From the NCBI RefSeq assembly GCF_019977335.1, contig NZ_AP024653.1:3224001-3288000 (forward strand): 64,000 bases of DNA, given 5' to 3'. A program made the translations under genes and the position numbers. The first letter of the stretch is position 1; the number at the start of each line of letters is the position of its first letter. The notes under the pieces are model-generated. The model had not been told where the DNA came from. It saw nothing but the letters and a program-made list of their open reading frames with translations, and made no database searches. Origin of the DNA: Arthrobacter sp. NicSoilB4 (lineage in GTDB: Bacteria > Actinomycetota > Actinomycetes > Actinomycetales > Micrococcaceae). Shown here one piece after another: positions 8,977-16,731 of this stretch.

Positions 8977-9000
8977 TCCAGAAAATTGGCCTATTCTGGA
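8977..9000. promoter_or_regulatory. Inverted repeat, candidate Lrp-type operator between bkdA and bkdR
   Basis: Seven-base arms TCCAGAA (8977-8983) and TTCTGGA (8994-9000) are perfectly inverted around a 10-base A/T-richer centre. The site lies in the only A/T-rich stretch between the divergent bkdA and regulator genes. CTATTCT, which includes part of one arm, recurs at about 8909. This spacing suits a dimeric Lrp/AsnC protein; binding is inferred. Confidence 0.45.
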
Positions 9001-9048
9001 AGACAAATTGTTAGTGTGAGCTGGATTACCGGCAGAGGTTGTGGACAA

Positions 9049-9513
9049 ATGGCAGAGGCCGAGGCAGAACCGGCGGCAGTGCCGCTCGATGATGTAGACC
9101 GGAACATCATTGCGGAACTGACCAGGGACGGCCGGATGTCCGTTACCCAGGTCGCGGAGAACGTCCACATCTCGCGCGCCCATGCCTACACGCGGATAGC
9201 CAGGCTGACCGGCGAGGGCGTTCTGACCAAGTTCACGGCGCTGGTGGATCCCATCAAGGCCGGCCTCAAGTCATCGGCCTACGTGACGCTGAAGGTCCGG
9301 CAGCATTCCTGGCGGGAGCTCCGGGAACTGCTGCGGGCCATCCCGGAGGTGCACCACATTGCGCTCGTGGGCGGGGACTTCGATGTGATCCTGCTGGTGC
9401 GCGCCGTGGACAACGTCGATCTGCGCCGGGTGATCTTCGACCAGCTGCAGTCCATGCCCGGGGTACTGGACACCCAGACGTTCCTGGTCTTTGAGGACCT
9501 GGACACGCGCTAG
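9049..9513 (+). CDS. bkdR: Lrp/AsnC-family transcriptional regulator, likely BkdR
   Basis: A 154-residue protein with an N-terminal winged helix-turn-helix (LDDVDRNIIAELTRDGRMSV, then VAENVHISRAHAYTRIARL) and a C-terminal RAM ligand-binding domain (KVRQHSWRELRELLRAIPEV, HHIALVGGDFDVILLV). This is the standard Lrp architecture; effectors are usually amino acids. ATG at 9049 puts the helix-turn-helix at the expected distance and follows an AGAGG 10-12 bases upstream; an earlier in-frame start at 8926 would add 41 unrelated residues. Divergent placement from bkdABC indicates that it controls that operon in response to branched-chain amino acids or their oxoacids (inference). Confidence 0.88.
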   Translation: MAEAEAEPAAVPLDDVDRNIIAELTRDGRMSVTQVAENVHISRAHAYTRIARLTGEGVLTKFTALVDPIKAGLKSSAYVTLKVRQHSWRELRELLRAIPEVHHIALVGGDFDVILLVRAVDNVDLRRVIFDQLQSMPGVLDTQTFLVFEDLDTR

Positions 9514-9529
9514 CCGCACCGAAGGCGCG

Positions 9530-10420
9530 CTAGCTGACGAAGGCCTTCATCCAGGCCTTGAGCTCCTCGCCGAACTCCACCCGTTCGGAGGCGATCGAGA
9601 TGACGGCCTTGAGGTAGCTCAGCTTGTCGCCGGTGTCGTAGCGGCGGCCCTTGAAGACCACTCCGTACACGCCCCCGCCTTCGCAGCTGGAGACGGCCAG
9701 TGTCTGCAGGGCATCCGTGAGTTGTATTTCGCCGCCGCGGCCGGGCTTTGTTTCCTCCAGCACGTCGAAAACCGCCGGGTGGAGCACGTACCGGCCGATC
9801 ACGGCCAGGTTCGAGGGGGCATCGGCGACCGACGGTTTTTCCACGAGCCGGTTGACGCGCACATGGCACTCCCCGTCGACGGCCGACACATCGGCACAGC
9901 CGTAGGCGCTGATCTCGGCGGGATCCACTTCGATCAGGGCAACCACCGAGCCGCCGGTCCGGGCCTGGACGTCGATCATGGTGCTCAGGAGCTCGTCGCG
10001 TTCGTCGATCAGGTCATCGCCGAGCAGGACGGCGAACGGCTCGGCGCCGACGTGCTGGCGGGCGCACAGGACGGCATGCCCCAGTCCCTTGGGGTCCCCT
10101 TGGCGCATGTAGTAGAGGGGCCCGAGTGCGGAGGCGTGCTGGACGGCTTCCAGTTTCTCGAGGTCGCCTTTGAGTTCCAGGGCACGTTCGAGGCTGGGCT
10201 CACGGTCAAAGTGGTCCTCGAGGGCCCGCTTCTGCCGGCCGGTGATCATCAACAGGTCGGTCAGGCCCGCGCGGACAGCTTCCTCGACAACGTATTGGAT
10301 GGCCGGCTGGTCGACCACGGGCAGCATTTCCTTGGGCATCGCTTTGGTGGCCGGCAGGAAGCGTGTCCCGAGTCCCGCGGCCGGAATGACAGCCTTTGTT
10401 ACTGCTTTCCCCGAAGTCAT
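9530..10420 (-). CDS. galU: UTP--glucose-1-phosphate uridylyltransferase
   Basis: Makes UDP-glucose from UTP and glucose-1-phosphate, for cell-wall polysaccharide, glycolipid and trehalose synthesis. The 296-residue protein begins with the nucleotidyltransferase signature AVIPAAGLGTRFLPATKAMP followed by KEMLPVVDQPAIQYVVEEA, which is diagnostic for bacterial GalU. VLLGDDLIDE (metal-binding aspartate) and RVNRLVEKPS are also present. It is convergent with bkdR (16-base gap) and follows the paa operon on the same strand, separated by a terminator hairpin, so it probably has its own promoter. Confidence 0.95.
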   Translation of the reverse strand: MTSGKAVTKAVIPAAGLGTRFLPATKAMPKEMLPVVDQPAIQYVVEEAVRAGLTDLLMITGRQKRALEDHFDREPSLERALELKGDLEKLEAVQHASALGPLYYMRQGDPKGLGHAVLCARQHVGAEPFAVLLGDDLIDERDELLSTMIDVQARTGGSVVALIEVDPAEISAYGCADVSAVDGECHVRVNRLVEKPSVADAPSNLAVIGRYVLHPAVFDVLEETKPGRGGEIQLTDALQTLAVSSCEGGGVYGVVFKGRRYDTGDKLSYLKAVISIASERVEFGEELKAWMKAFVS

Positions 10421-10464
10421 AACCGAACCTTACAAGCGCATTTTCCAAATGAGAATGGCTCCAA

Positions 10465-10500
10465 CAAAAGACAAGTACCGAGACAACTTGGTCTCAGTAC
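10465..10500 (-). terminator. Intrinsic terminator of the paaABCDE-paaG operon
   Basis: Ten-base arms 10491-10500 and 10475-10484 pair with one G-T wobble around a 6-base loop. Read on the minus strand the stem is followed by TTGTCTTTTG, a T-rich tract, about 20 bases after the paaG stop and before galU. This is a conventional rho-independent layout. Confidence 0.7.
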
Positions 10501-10518
10501 CCGCGTTTTCCGGCGCTG

Positions 10519-11298
10519 CTAGCCCTTGAAAACCGGCGTCCGCTTCTCCTGGAACGCCCGGAATCCTTCCGAGTAGTCCTCGGTCTTGCAGAGGCGCGCC
10601 TGCTCGGCGTTCTCCTCTTCCATGGACTCCCAGAGGCCCAGCCGCTGGTCCCGGATGTGCGCCACGAGATCCTTGCTCGCGGTGAACGCGCTTGTGGCGC
10701 CGGTGGCGGCCTTGGCCACGATCGCCCGGGTGTTCTCCAGCAGGTCGGCGGCGGGCATGGCCCGGCTGAACATCCCCTGGGCCACGGCATCCGCGCCGCT
10801 CATGAGCTCGGCGGTGTAGATCAGGTCCAGCGTGCGGTGCATGCCGAGCCGTTCGGTGAAGTACCAGTGCCCACCGGAATCGAGCGTGGCGCCGAGGTTC
10901 GCGAAGGGTGAACCGAATTTGGCGTTCTCCGCCACGTACACCACATCCGTGGCCAGCAGCAGCCCCAGCCCCACACCCAGGCAGGCTCCCTGGGCCGCCG
11001 CGAAGGTGGGGGCAGGGAAAGCTGTCATCTTCTTCAGCAGCGGCTGCAGGAGCCCGCCCAGATATCCCTGGACGTCATCCGTTTCCGGCGTGACACCGGC
11101 GATGTCCCGTCCCGCGCAGAAGGCGCGTCCCTCGCCCCTGAGCAGCAGCGCCCGCACCTCGCCGCGGTGGGCGGCGGCAGCGGCGTCGTCGTACGCCTTC
11201 GACAGGTCGCGGAGGGCCTGCTCGTCCAGCGAGTTCAGCTTGTAGGGGGCGTCGAGGACGATCTCGGCGACGCCGTCGGCGATGGAGAGGGAAATCAT
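10519..11298 (-). CDS. paaG: 1,2-epoxyphenylacetyl-CoA isomerase (crotonase family)
   Basis: Crotonase-fold protein of 259 residues at the end of the epoxidase operon. The two glutamates that catalyse hydration in enoyl-CoA hydratases are both missing: the first position reads GVGLGLLLATD and the second GSPFANLG. Instead there is an aspartate at about D140 in GATLDSGGHW, the position that in PaaG supplies the catalytic Asp for epoxide-to-oxepin isomerisation (family knowledge). I therefore call it PaaG rather than PaaF. The oxyanion-hole motif GEGRAFCAGRDI is intact. ATG at 11298 follows AGAGGAG. It acts on ring-1,2-epoxyphenylacetyl-CoA made by PaaABCE. Confidence 0.85.
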   Translation of the reverse strand: MISLSIADGVAEIVLDAPYKLNSLDEQALRDLSKAYDDAAAAAHRGEVRALLLRGEGRAFCAGRDIAGVTPETDDVQGYLGGLLQPLLKKMTAFPAPTFAAAQGACLGVGLGLLLATDVVYVAENAKFGSPFANLGATLDSGGHWYFTERLGMHRTLDLIYTAELMSGADAVAQGMFSRAMPAADLLENTRAIVAKAATGATSAFTASKDLVAHIRDQRLGLWESMEEENAEQARLCKTEDYSEGFRAFQEKRTPVFKG

Positions 11299-11337
11299 GG
11301 GGCTCCTCTGTGGAGTGGGGACCGGGCGGTGGACGGT

Positions 11338-12570
11338 TTAGACGTCGAAGTCGACGGTGACTTCCGGCGTTGTGGGGTGGGACTGGCAGGTCAGCACATA
11401 GCCCTTGTCCAGCTCGTCCTGCTCCAGGGCGTAGTTCTCGTCCATCGTGACGGCACCGGTGACCACCTTGGCGCGGCAGGTTCCGCAGACGCCGCCGGCA
11501 CACGCGAACGGAACGTCGGGGCGGACGCGCAGCGCCGCGTTCAGGATCGATTCGCGGGCGTGCGTGGGGCTGGCAACCTCGCCCTGGAGTCCGTCCAGCT
11601 TGAAGGTGATCTTGTACGTGGCCTGGGACTCGTCCACGATCACCGGGCGGCCGGCGTTGCCCTCGGGGCGGTCCGGCTTGCCGGTGGTGAACAGTTCGAA
11701 CCGGATGTGGTCCGGGTTGACGCCGCGCTCGGCCAGGGTGTCCCGGCACAGCTGGACGAGCTCGAACGGGCCGCACAGGAACCATTCGTCGACGTCGTCC
11801 GCGTGGATGGCGGTCCCCAGCAGGGCCTGCAGCTTCTCCGCGTCGATCCGGCCGCTGAGCAGCGGGGCGATCCGCTGTTCGCGGGAGAGCACGTGGTGCA
11901 GGGCGAGCCGGGCCGGGTACTTGTCCTTCAGGTCGGCCAGTTCCTCGAGGAACATCACGTCCATGGCGGCCTTGTTGGCGTACACCAGGTCGAAGCGGGT
12001 GTCCGGGTGTGCGGCGAGCAGGGTGCGGGCGATTGCGATCACCGGGGTGATGCCGGAACCGGCGGCAATCGCGACAAAGGACCCCGGCTCCCCGGCCAGT
12101 TCGCTCGCCATGTCCTCCGGGTGGTTCATGGAGTTCATCAGGTTCTGCTCTTTGCCGTCCCGGCCGTGCTTGGACACAAACGCGCCCATCGGGCTCATCA
12201 CGTCCAGGACGTCGCCCGCTTTGAGTTCGGCGTTCGCCCAGGTGGAGAACAGCCCGCCCAGGTCCTTCTTGATCGCGACCCGGATCTCGCTGCTACCGTC
12301 CGCGAAGCTCCTCGGTTCGGCGCAGATCGAGTAGCTGCGGCGGATTTCCTTCGGCTCACCGGACTCATCCGGCAAGGTGGTGCGCAGCGCGACGTACTGG
12401 CCCGGGAGGTAATCGAACTGGCCGGCGAGTTCAGCCGGCACACCGAAGGTCACCTCGATCGCATCATCGGTGAGCCGGCGGACCTCGTCCACCGTCAGCG
12501 GGTGGAAGGACGCGCGACGGCGGCCGGTGGCCGCAGCCGTTTCGGCGGCGGTCTGGCGGACAACAGTCAT
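11338..12570 (-). CDS. paaE: Phenylacetyl-CoA epoxidase reductase subunit
   Basis: Electron-transfer subunit: it passes electrons from NADPH via FAD and a 2Fe-2S cluster to the PaaAC diiron oxygenase. Domain order is FAD-binding (YLPGQYVALRTTLP, RRSYSICAEP), NAD(P)-binding (AAGSGITPVIAIARTLL, FLCGPFELVQL) and a C-terminal plant-type ferredoxin domain with CAGGVCGTCRAKVVTG and YVLTCQSHP, giving the four cluster cysteines. At 410 residues it is longer than the E. coli protein (about 356), mainly through an N-terminal extension and loop insertions. It lies between paaD and paaG. Confidence 0.93.
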   Translation of the reverse strand: MTVVRQTAAETAAATGRRRASFHPLTVDEVRRLTDDAIEVTFGVPAELAGQFDYLPGQYVALRTTLPDESGEPKEIRRSYSICAEPRSFADGSSEIRVAIKKDLGGLFSTWANAELKAGDVLDVMSPMGAFVSKHGRDGKEQNLMNSMNHPEDMASELAGEPGSFVAIAAGSGITPVIAIARTLLAAHPDTRFDLVYANKAAMDVMFLEELADLKDKYPARLALHHVLSREQRIAPLLSGRIDAEKLQALLGTAIHADDVDEWFLCGPFELVQLCRDTLAERGVNPDHIRFELFTTGKPDRPEGNAGRPVIVDESQATYKITFKLDGLQGEVASPTHARESILNAALRVRPDVPFACAGGVCGTCRAKVVTGAVTMDENYALEQDELDKGYVLTCQSHPTTPEVTVDFDV

Positions 12571-12585
12571 GGGAGCACCTGTTCC

Positions 12586-13161
12586 TTACAAAACTTTGAA
12601 GTAGTCGAACGGTTCCTTGCAGTCCTGGCAGACGTAGAGCGCCTTGCAGGAGGTGGAACCGAAGCGGGTGAGTTCCTTGGTGTTCAGCGATGAACACTGC
12701 GGGCACTTGACGGCGAGGGACAGTCGGACCGGCCCGGCGTGCCTCATGGCGGCCGAGTGGCCGGACGGCGGGGCGATGCCGTATTCCTGCAGCTTGGCCT
12801 TGCCGGCCTCGCTCATCCAGTCCGTGGTCCACGCCGGGGAGAGCACCATCTCGACGTTGACGCTGGGGTAGCCTTCGCGGTTGAAGGCGGTCTTGAGGTC
12901 GTCGCGGATGGCATCCATGGCGGGGCAGCCGGAGTACGTCGGCGTGATGGTGATGTTGACGGTGGGGACCATCCCGCCGTCGCCCGCGTTTGGTTCCTTC
13001 GTGACCTGGACGTTGCGCAGGATTCCCAGGTCCTCGATGGTGAGGACCGGGATTTCCGGGTCGCAGACGGTAGCGGCGAGGTCCCAGGCCTTCTGCTCGG
13101 GCGTCCTCTGCTCCGCGGGGCGGCCGCCCGCGGCCGTGGGGTGGCTGACGTACATCTCCAT
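12586..13161 (-). CDS. paaD: Phenylacetate pathway Fe-S maturation protein
   Basis: Member of the MIP18/DUF59 family fused to a C-terminal cysteine motif. The first part has AATVCDPEIPVLTIEDLGIL and ITPTYSGCPAMDAIRDDL, the DUF59 core; the end has VKCPQCSSLN and YVCQDCKEPF, a four-cysteine metal site. PaaD is required for phenylacetate use and is thought to help assemble a cofactor of the epoxidase. I place the start at ATG 13161 (MEMYVSHPT), five bases after the paaC stop; the open frame upstream is antisense-like Arg/Pro-rich sequence inside paaC. Length 191 residues. Confidence 0.9.
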   Translation of the reverse strand: MEMYVSHPTAAGGRPAEQRTPEQKAWDLAATVCDPEIPVLTIEDLGILRNVQVTKEPNAGDGGMVPTVNITITPTYSGCPAMDAIRDDLKTAFNREGYPSVNVEMVLSPAWTTDWMSEAGKAKLQEYGIAPPSGHSAAMRHAGPVRLSLAVKCPQCSSLNTKELTRFGSTSCKALYVCQDCKEPFDYFKVL

Positions 13162-13166
13162 GGTGG

Positions 13167-14105
13167 TTACCAGCTTGCTCCGGGGTACTCGCGGGCGAGC
13201 ACCTGCATTTCGGCGAGGAGGTAGCCGAGGTGCTCGGAGTGCTGTCCCTTGCGTCCGCCGCCGGGGGCGGGCTGGACCTTGGGAACGTCCAGTTCCGCTG
13301 CGGCGAGGACCTCTCCGGTCAGGCGGTCGAAGTCGGCACGCAGGCTGGACGGCTCGACGGCGGCGCCGCTTGCGCTGAGGCGGGCGGTGAGTTCGTCGTC
13401 GCGGAACAGCTCGTCCACGTAGGGCCACACGACCTTGAAGGCGTGGATCATCCTCTCGCGGGACTCGTCGGTGCCCTGGGCGAGGCGCAGCACCCACTGG
13501 GCGCTGTGGTCGCGGTGGTAGTCCACTTCCTTGACGGCCTTGGCGGCGATGCCGGCCAGGGTGGCGTCGGTGGACTGCGCCAGCCGGCGGTACAGCTCGA
13601 ACTGGTAGTAGCTGACCACGAACTGGCGCGCGATGGTGACGGCAAAGTCGCCGTTCGGGATTTCGAAGATCTCGACGGACCGGAATTCGTGCTCGCGGCG
13701 GAAGTAGGCGAGGTCGTCCTCGCTCCGGCCGTCCAGTCCCCCGGCGTAGCTGAGGAATGAGCGGGCGTGGCCCAGCTGGTCCAGGGCGATGTTGCCGAGG
13801 GCGATGTCCTCTTCGAGCTCCGGGGCGCGGGAGATCCAGTGGCCCAGGCGCTGTGCGAGGACCAGGGCGTCGTCGCCCAGGCGCAGGGCGAACTCGGCGA
13901 CGTCCTCGTCCGGCTTCGCAGTGCCGCGGCTGACGGCGAGGGCGATGTCCTCCGGCCGGAGGGCGTTGCCGGGGGTGATGCGGGTGGCGCTGGCCGTGGC
14001 CTCGCCGGTGCCGCTTGCTCCCGCGACGCCGACGTTGAGGTCGCCGTGGCCGGCTGCTTCTTCCGCGGGTGCGGCGGTTTCGGTGGTGGCTTCCGGGGTG
14101 CTCAC
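13167..14105 (-). CDS. paaC: Phenylacetyl-CoA epoxidase structural subunit
   Basis: Ferritin-like partner of PaaA; PaaC lost the diiron site in the family and stabilises the oxygenase. Conserved stretches include LGDDALVLAQRLGHWISRAP, EEDIALGNIALDQLGHARSF and FAVTIARQFVVSYYQFELY. The GTG at 14105 overlaps the paaB stop (GTGA), fixing the start at 312 residues. The first 55 or so residues are Ala/Glu/Thr-rich and absent from shorter homologues. It is the third gene of the operon and is followed directly by paaD. Confidence 0.92.
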   Translation of the reverse strand: MSTPEATTETAAPAEEAAGHGDLNVGVAGASGTGEATASATRITPGNALRPEDIALAVSRGTAKPDEDVAEFALRLGDDALVLAQRLGHWISRAPELEEDIALGNIALDQLGHARSFLSYAGGLDGRSEDDLAYFRREHEFRSVEIFEIPNGDFAVTIARQFVVSYYQFELYRRLAQSTDATLAGIAAKAVKEVDYHRDHSAQWVLRLAQGTDESRERMIHAFKVVWPYVDELFRDDELTARLSASGAAVEPSSLRADFDRLTGEVLAAAELDVPKVQPAPGGGRKGQHSEHLGYLLAEMQVLAREYPGASW

Positions 14106-14407
14106 AGGTGCTTCACGCCCTCGCTCTTGGTGTAGTACGTCGCGTGCCGGTAGTCCTTGCCCTGGGGAGATTCGAAGAACGAACCCTTGGCATCGGGATC
14201 GCTCGAAGCGATGGCGTCCGCCGGGACAACCCAGATGGACACGCCCTCGTTGCGGCGGGTGTAGAGGTCGCGGGCGTTGCGCAGGGCCATGGCGGCGTCC
14301 GGCGCGTGCAGGGAGCCGGCGTGGACGTGGGAGAGGCCGCGGCTGGAGCGGACGAAGACTTCCCAGATGGGCCAGACGTTTCCTGCGTGCGGTTCGGGGG
14401 TGGTCAT
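14102..14407 (-). CDS. paaB: Phenylacetyl-CoA epoxidase subunit PaaB
   Basis: A 101-residue protein matching Paa[21 protein letters not shown], then [20 protein letters not shown], and a C-terminal [13 protein letters not shown]. PaaB is a small bridging subunit needed for the epoxidase complex. Start ATG 14407 overlaps the paaA stop as ATGA and its stop overlaps the paaC start as GTGA, so the three genes are translationally coupled, which suits subunits of one complex. Confidence 0.94.
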   Translation of the reverse strand: MTTPEPHAGNVWPIWEVFVRSSRGLSHVHAGSLHAPDAAMALRNARDLYTRRNEGVSIWVVPADAIASSDPDAKGSFFESPQGKDYRHATYYTKSEGVKHL

Positions 14408-15432
14408 GCTGCGGATTCCTTCTCTGCTTGGCGTCGCTGCTTGTCGGCGTACGCTGCGGCTGCTTCGCGCACCCAGGCGCCATTGTTGTGTGCTTCGCGG
14501 CGCCGTTCCAGGCGCTGGGCGTTGCAGGGGCCGCGGCCGGCGAGGACCTCGTGGAATTCATCCCAGTCCAGGGGGCCGTGCTCCCATTTCTTGGTTTCTT
14601 CGTTGAAGCGGATGTCCTTGTCCGGGAGGGTGAGCTCCAGGACCTTGACCTGCTCCATCATCATTCCGACGAAACGGTTGCGCAGTTCGTCGTTGCTGAA
14701 ACGCTTGATGTTCCAGGCCATGGACTGCTTGGAGTTGGGCGAGTCGTCATCCGGCGGACCGAACATCATCAGGGCCGGGGCGTACCAGCGGTTCACCGCG
14801 TCCTGCGCCATCTGCTTCTGCTCGGGCGTGCCGTGGGAGAGTTCCAGCAGGATCTCGAAGCCCTGGCGCTGGTGGAAGGACTCTTCCTTGCAGACCCGGA
14901 CCATGGCCCGGCCGTAGGGGCCGAAGGAGGCGCGGCACAGCGGCACCTGGTTGGCGATGGCGGCGCCGTCGACCATCCAGCCGATGGCACCCATGTCCGC
15001 CCAGGTGCGGGCGGGGTAGTTGAAGATGGAGGAGTACTTGGCCTTGCCGTCCATCAGGTCCTGCATCATCTGATCGCGCGGCTGGCCGAGGGTTTCGGCG
15101 GCGGAGTACAGGTACAGTCCGTGGCCGGCCTCGTCCTGGACCTTGGCCATCAGGATGGCCTTGCGCTTGAGGCTCGGGGCGCGGGAGATCCAGTTGGCCT
15201 CCGGCTGCATGCCGATGATCTCCGAGTGCGCGTGCTGCGAGATCTGGCGCAGCAGGGTCTTGCGGTAGGCCGGAGGCATCCAGTCGCGGGGTTCAATCCG
15301 CGAGTCGTCCGCCATGACTTTGTCGAAGTAGGCCTGGCCTTCAGCGTCACGCCGGGCCACATCTTCGGCGCTCTGTTCGTGCCGCGCCCCTGTTGGTTCT
15401 CCGGGCACTGACTGCAGGGTCTGCGATGCCAT
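14404..15432 (-). CDS. paaA: Phenylacetyl-CoA epoxidase catalytic subunit
   Basis: Diiron oxygenase subunit that converts phenylacetyl-CoA to ring-1,2-epoxyphenylacetyl-CoA with O2. The 342-residue protein has the ferritin-like four-helix core with [20 protein letters not shown] (E-x-x-H ligands) and [19 protein letters not shown] (second E-x-x-H pair). It is the first gene of paaABCDE-paaG. The start ATG 15432 is followed by a short Gln/Ser-rich leader. A PaaR-type operator lies about 30-50 bases upstream of the start, so transcription should be induced by phenylacetyl-CoA. Confidence 0.95.
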   Translation of the reverse strand: MASQTLQSVPGEPTGARHEQSAEDVARRDAEGQAYFDKVMADDSRIEPRDWMPPAYRKTLLRQISQHAHSEIIGMQPEANWISRAPSLKRKAILMAKVQDEAGHGLYLYSAAETLGQPRDQMMQDLMDGKAKYSSIFNYPARTWADMGAIGWMVDGAAIANQVPLCRASFGPYGRAMVRVCKEESFHQRQGFEILLELSHGTPEQKQMAQDAVNRWYAPALMMFGPPDDDSPNSKQSMAWNIKRFSNDELRNRFVGMMMEQVKVLELTLPDKDIRFNEETKKWEHGPLDWDEFHEVLAGRGPCNAQRLERRREAHNNGAWVREAAAAYADKQRRQAEKESAA

Positions 15433-15459
15433 GGTTGCTCCTATGCATTTCCGATAAAT

Positions 15460-15481
15460 AATTACCGACCGTTCGTTCAGG
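15460..15481 (-). promoter_or_regulatory. PaaR operator upstream of paaA
   Basis: The 22-base site contains TTACCGACCGTTCGTTC. Compared with the PaaR consensus as I recall it from Corynebacterium (ACTNACCGNN then CGNNCGGTNAGT), 13 of 16 fixed positions match. A 17-base core is identical to the site before paaJ at 46.3 kb. It lies 28 bases before the paaA start codon, a position suited to blocking initiation. Confidence 0.75.
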
Positions 15482-15622
15482 ATATGCGGAAGGCGGGAGA
15501 TGCGTCAAGCACAACGGCGCTTCGCGGGAGTGCGCGACGGCGGCGGTCCGGCACGGCTGTCATCAATCCGTTTATTGTGGCGCCTGCCCCTGTTTGGCGC
15601 ACCGCGGTGGTAACGTCCGGCC

Positions 15623-16705
15623 ATGGGAATGTCGCCGGAACCAAAGGAAGCTGCCGCAGGCCCCGCCGCGGCGCCGGGCGGGATGAACCGCCGTCGCACA
15701 ATTATCATCGCCATCGCCGCCGGGCTGGCGGTGATCGCCGTCGCCGTTGCGGCGCTCCTGCTGAACCAGCCGCGGACACAGCCCGTGGCCACCGTGGAGA
15801 CTTCCGCCCCGGCGGAGACGACCCCCGCGCCCACCCCGACACCCACACCCACTCCGACGCCGACCCCGGATCCGCCGCCCACGGCACTGAACATCCTGCT
15901 GATCGGCAGCGACAGCCGCGTGAACGACCGGGCAATAGCGGCCTCCGGCGGAACCTCCGACCAGCGGGGGGACGCCCTGGTCTTCATCCATCTCCCGGCC
16001 GACCGCCAGAGCGTCTACGGCATCTCCATCATGCGTGACCTGTGGGTGGACGTCCCCGGCTACGGCGGGGCCAAGGTCAACGCCGGACTCGAACTGGGCG
16101 GTGTGCCGCTCATGACCCAGACCGTGGAGTCCTTGCTGGGCCAGAAGATCGACCACACCGTGATGGCGGACTTCCAGGGCTTCGCCGCCATGACGGATGC
16201 CCTCGGCGGGGTCGACGTCGACATCCCGCGGGCCTTTCAGGGCACGATCGATGACCACGTGTATTTTCCGGCGGGGGTGAACCGGCTTACCGGGCCGCAG
16301 GCGCTGTCCTTTGTCCGCGAGCGCAAGGCCTTCGGCGACGGCGATTACCAGCGGGTGCGGAACCAGCAGACCTTCCTCAAGGCCTTGATGGCCAAGATGG
16401 CGGCCGAAGGCGGGCTGTCGGACCGGAATACCGTGAAGCAGCTGGTGACGACCGTGCTCCCGCATGTCACGGTGGATCCGGGCCTCACAATGGAGACGCT
16501 GGAGCGCCTCGCCTTCAGCCTGCGCAGCACAGCCCCGGGCAACGCCGTGTTTTTCACGCTTCCCACTGCCGGCGTCGGGACCACCGCGAGCGGCCAGTCG
16601 GTCATCTGGCAGAACCCGGCCGCCACCGCCGCCGTTTCCGCGGCCCTGGCGTCCGGCACCCTGGCCGAGTACATCGCCGCGAACGGGCTGCAGAACGGGA
16701 ACTGA
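15623..16705 (+). CDS. LytR-CpsA-Psr family cell-wall glycopolymer ligase
   Basis: LCP proteins transfer undecaprenyl-linked glycopolymers to peptidoglycan outside the membrane. After a short cytoplasmic N-terminus there is one membrane helix (IIIAIAAGLAVIAVAVAALLL, about residues 25-45), a Thr-Pro repeat spacer (about residues 66-80, TPTPTPTP) and the LCP domain: LNILLIGSDSR, DALVFIHLP, GISIMRDLWVDVPG, then VDIPRAF and FVRERKAFGDGDYQRVRNQQ, which hold the conserved Arg and Asp residues of the pyrophosphate pocket. Length 360. The start could be ATG 15623 or 15629. It is divergent from paaA, 190 bases away, and unlikely to be PaaR-controlled. Confidence 0.88.
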   Translation: MGMSPEPKEAAAGPAAAPGGMNRRRTIIIAIAAGLAVIAVAVAALLLNQPRTQPVATVETSAPAETTPAPTPTPTPTPTPTPDPPPTALNILLIGSDSRVNDRAIAASGGTSDQRGDALVFIHLPADRQSVYGISIMRDLWVDVPGYGGAKVNAGLELGGVPLMTQTVESLLGQKIDHTVMADFQGFAAMTDALGGVDVDIPRAFQGTIDDHVYFPAGVNRLTGPQALSFVRERKAFGDGDYQRVRNQQTFLKALMAKMAAEGGLSDRNTVKQLVTTVLPHVTVDPGLTMETLERLAFSLRSTAPGNAVFFTLPTAGVGTTASGQSVIWQNPAATAAVSAALASGTLAEYIAANGLQNGN

Positions 16706-16731
16706 CCTTGCCCTGACGGTAGATTGGAGAA

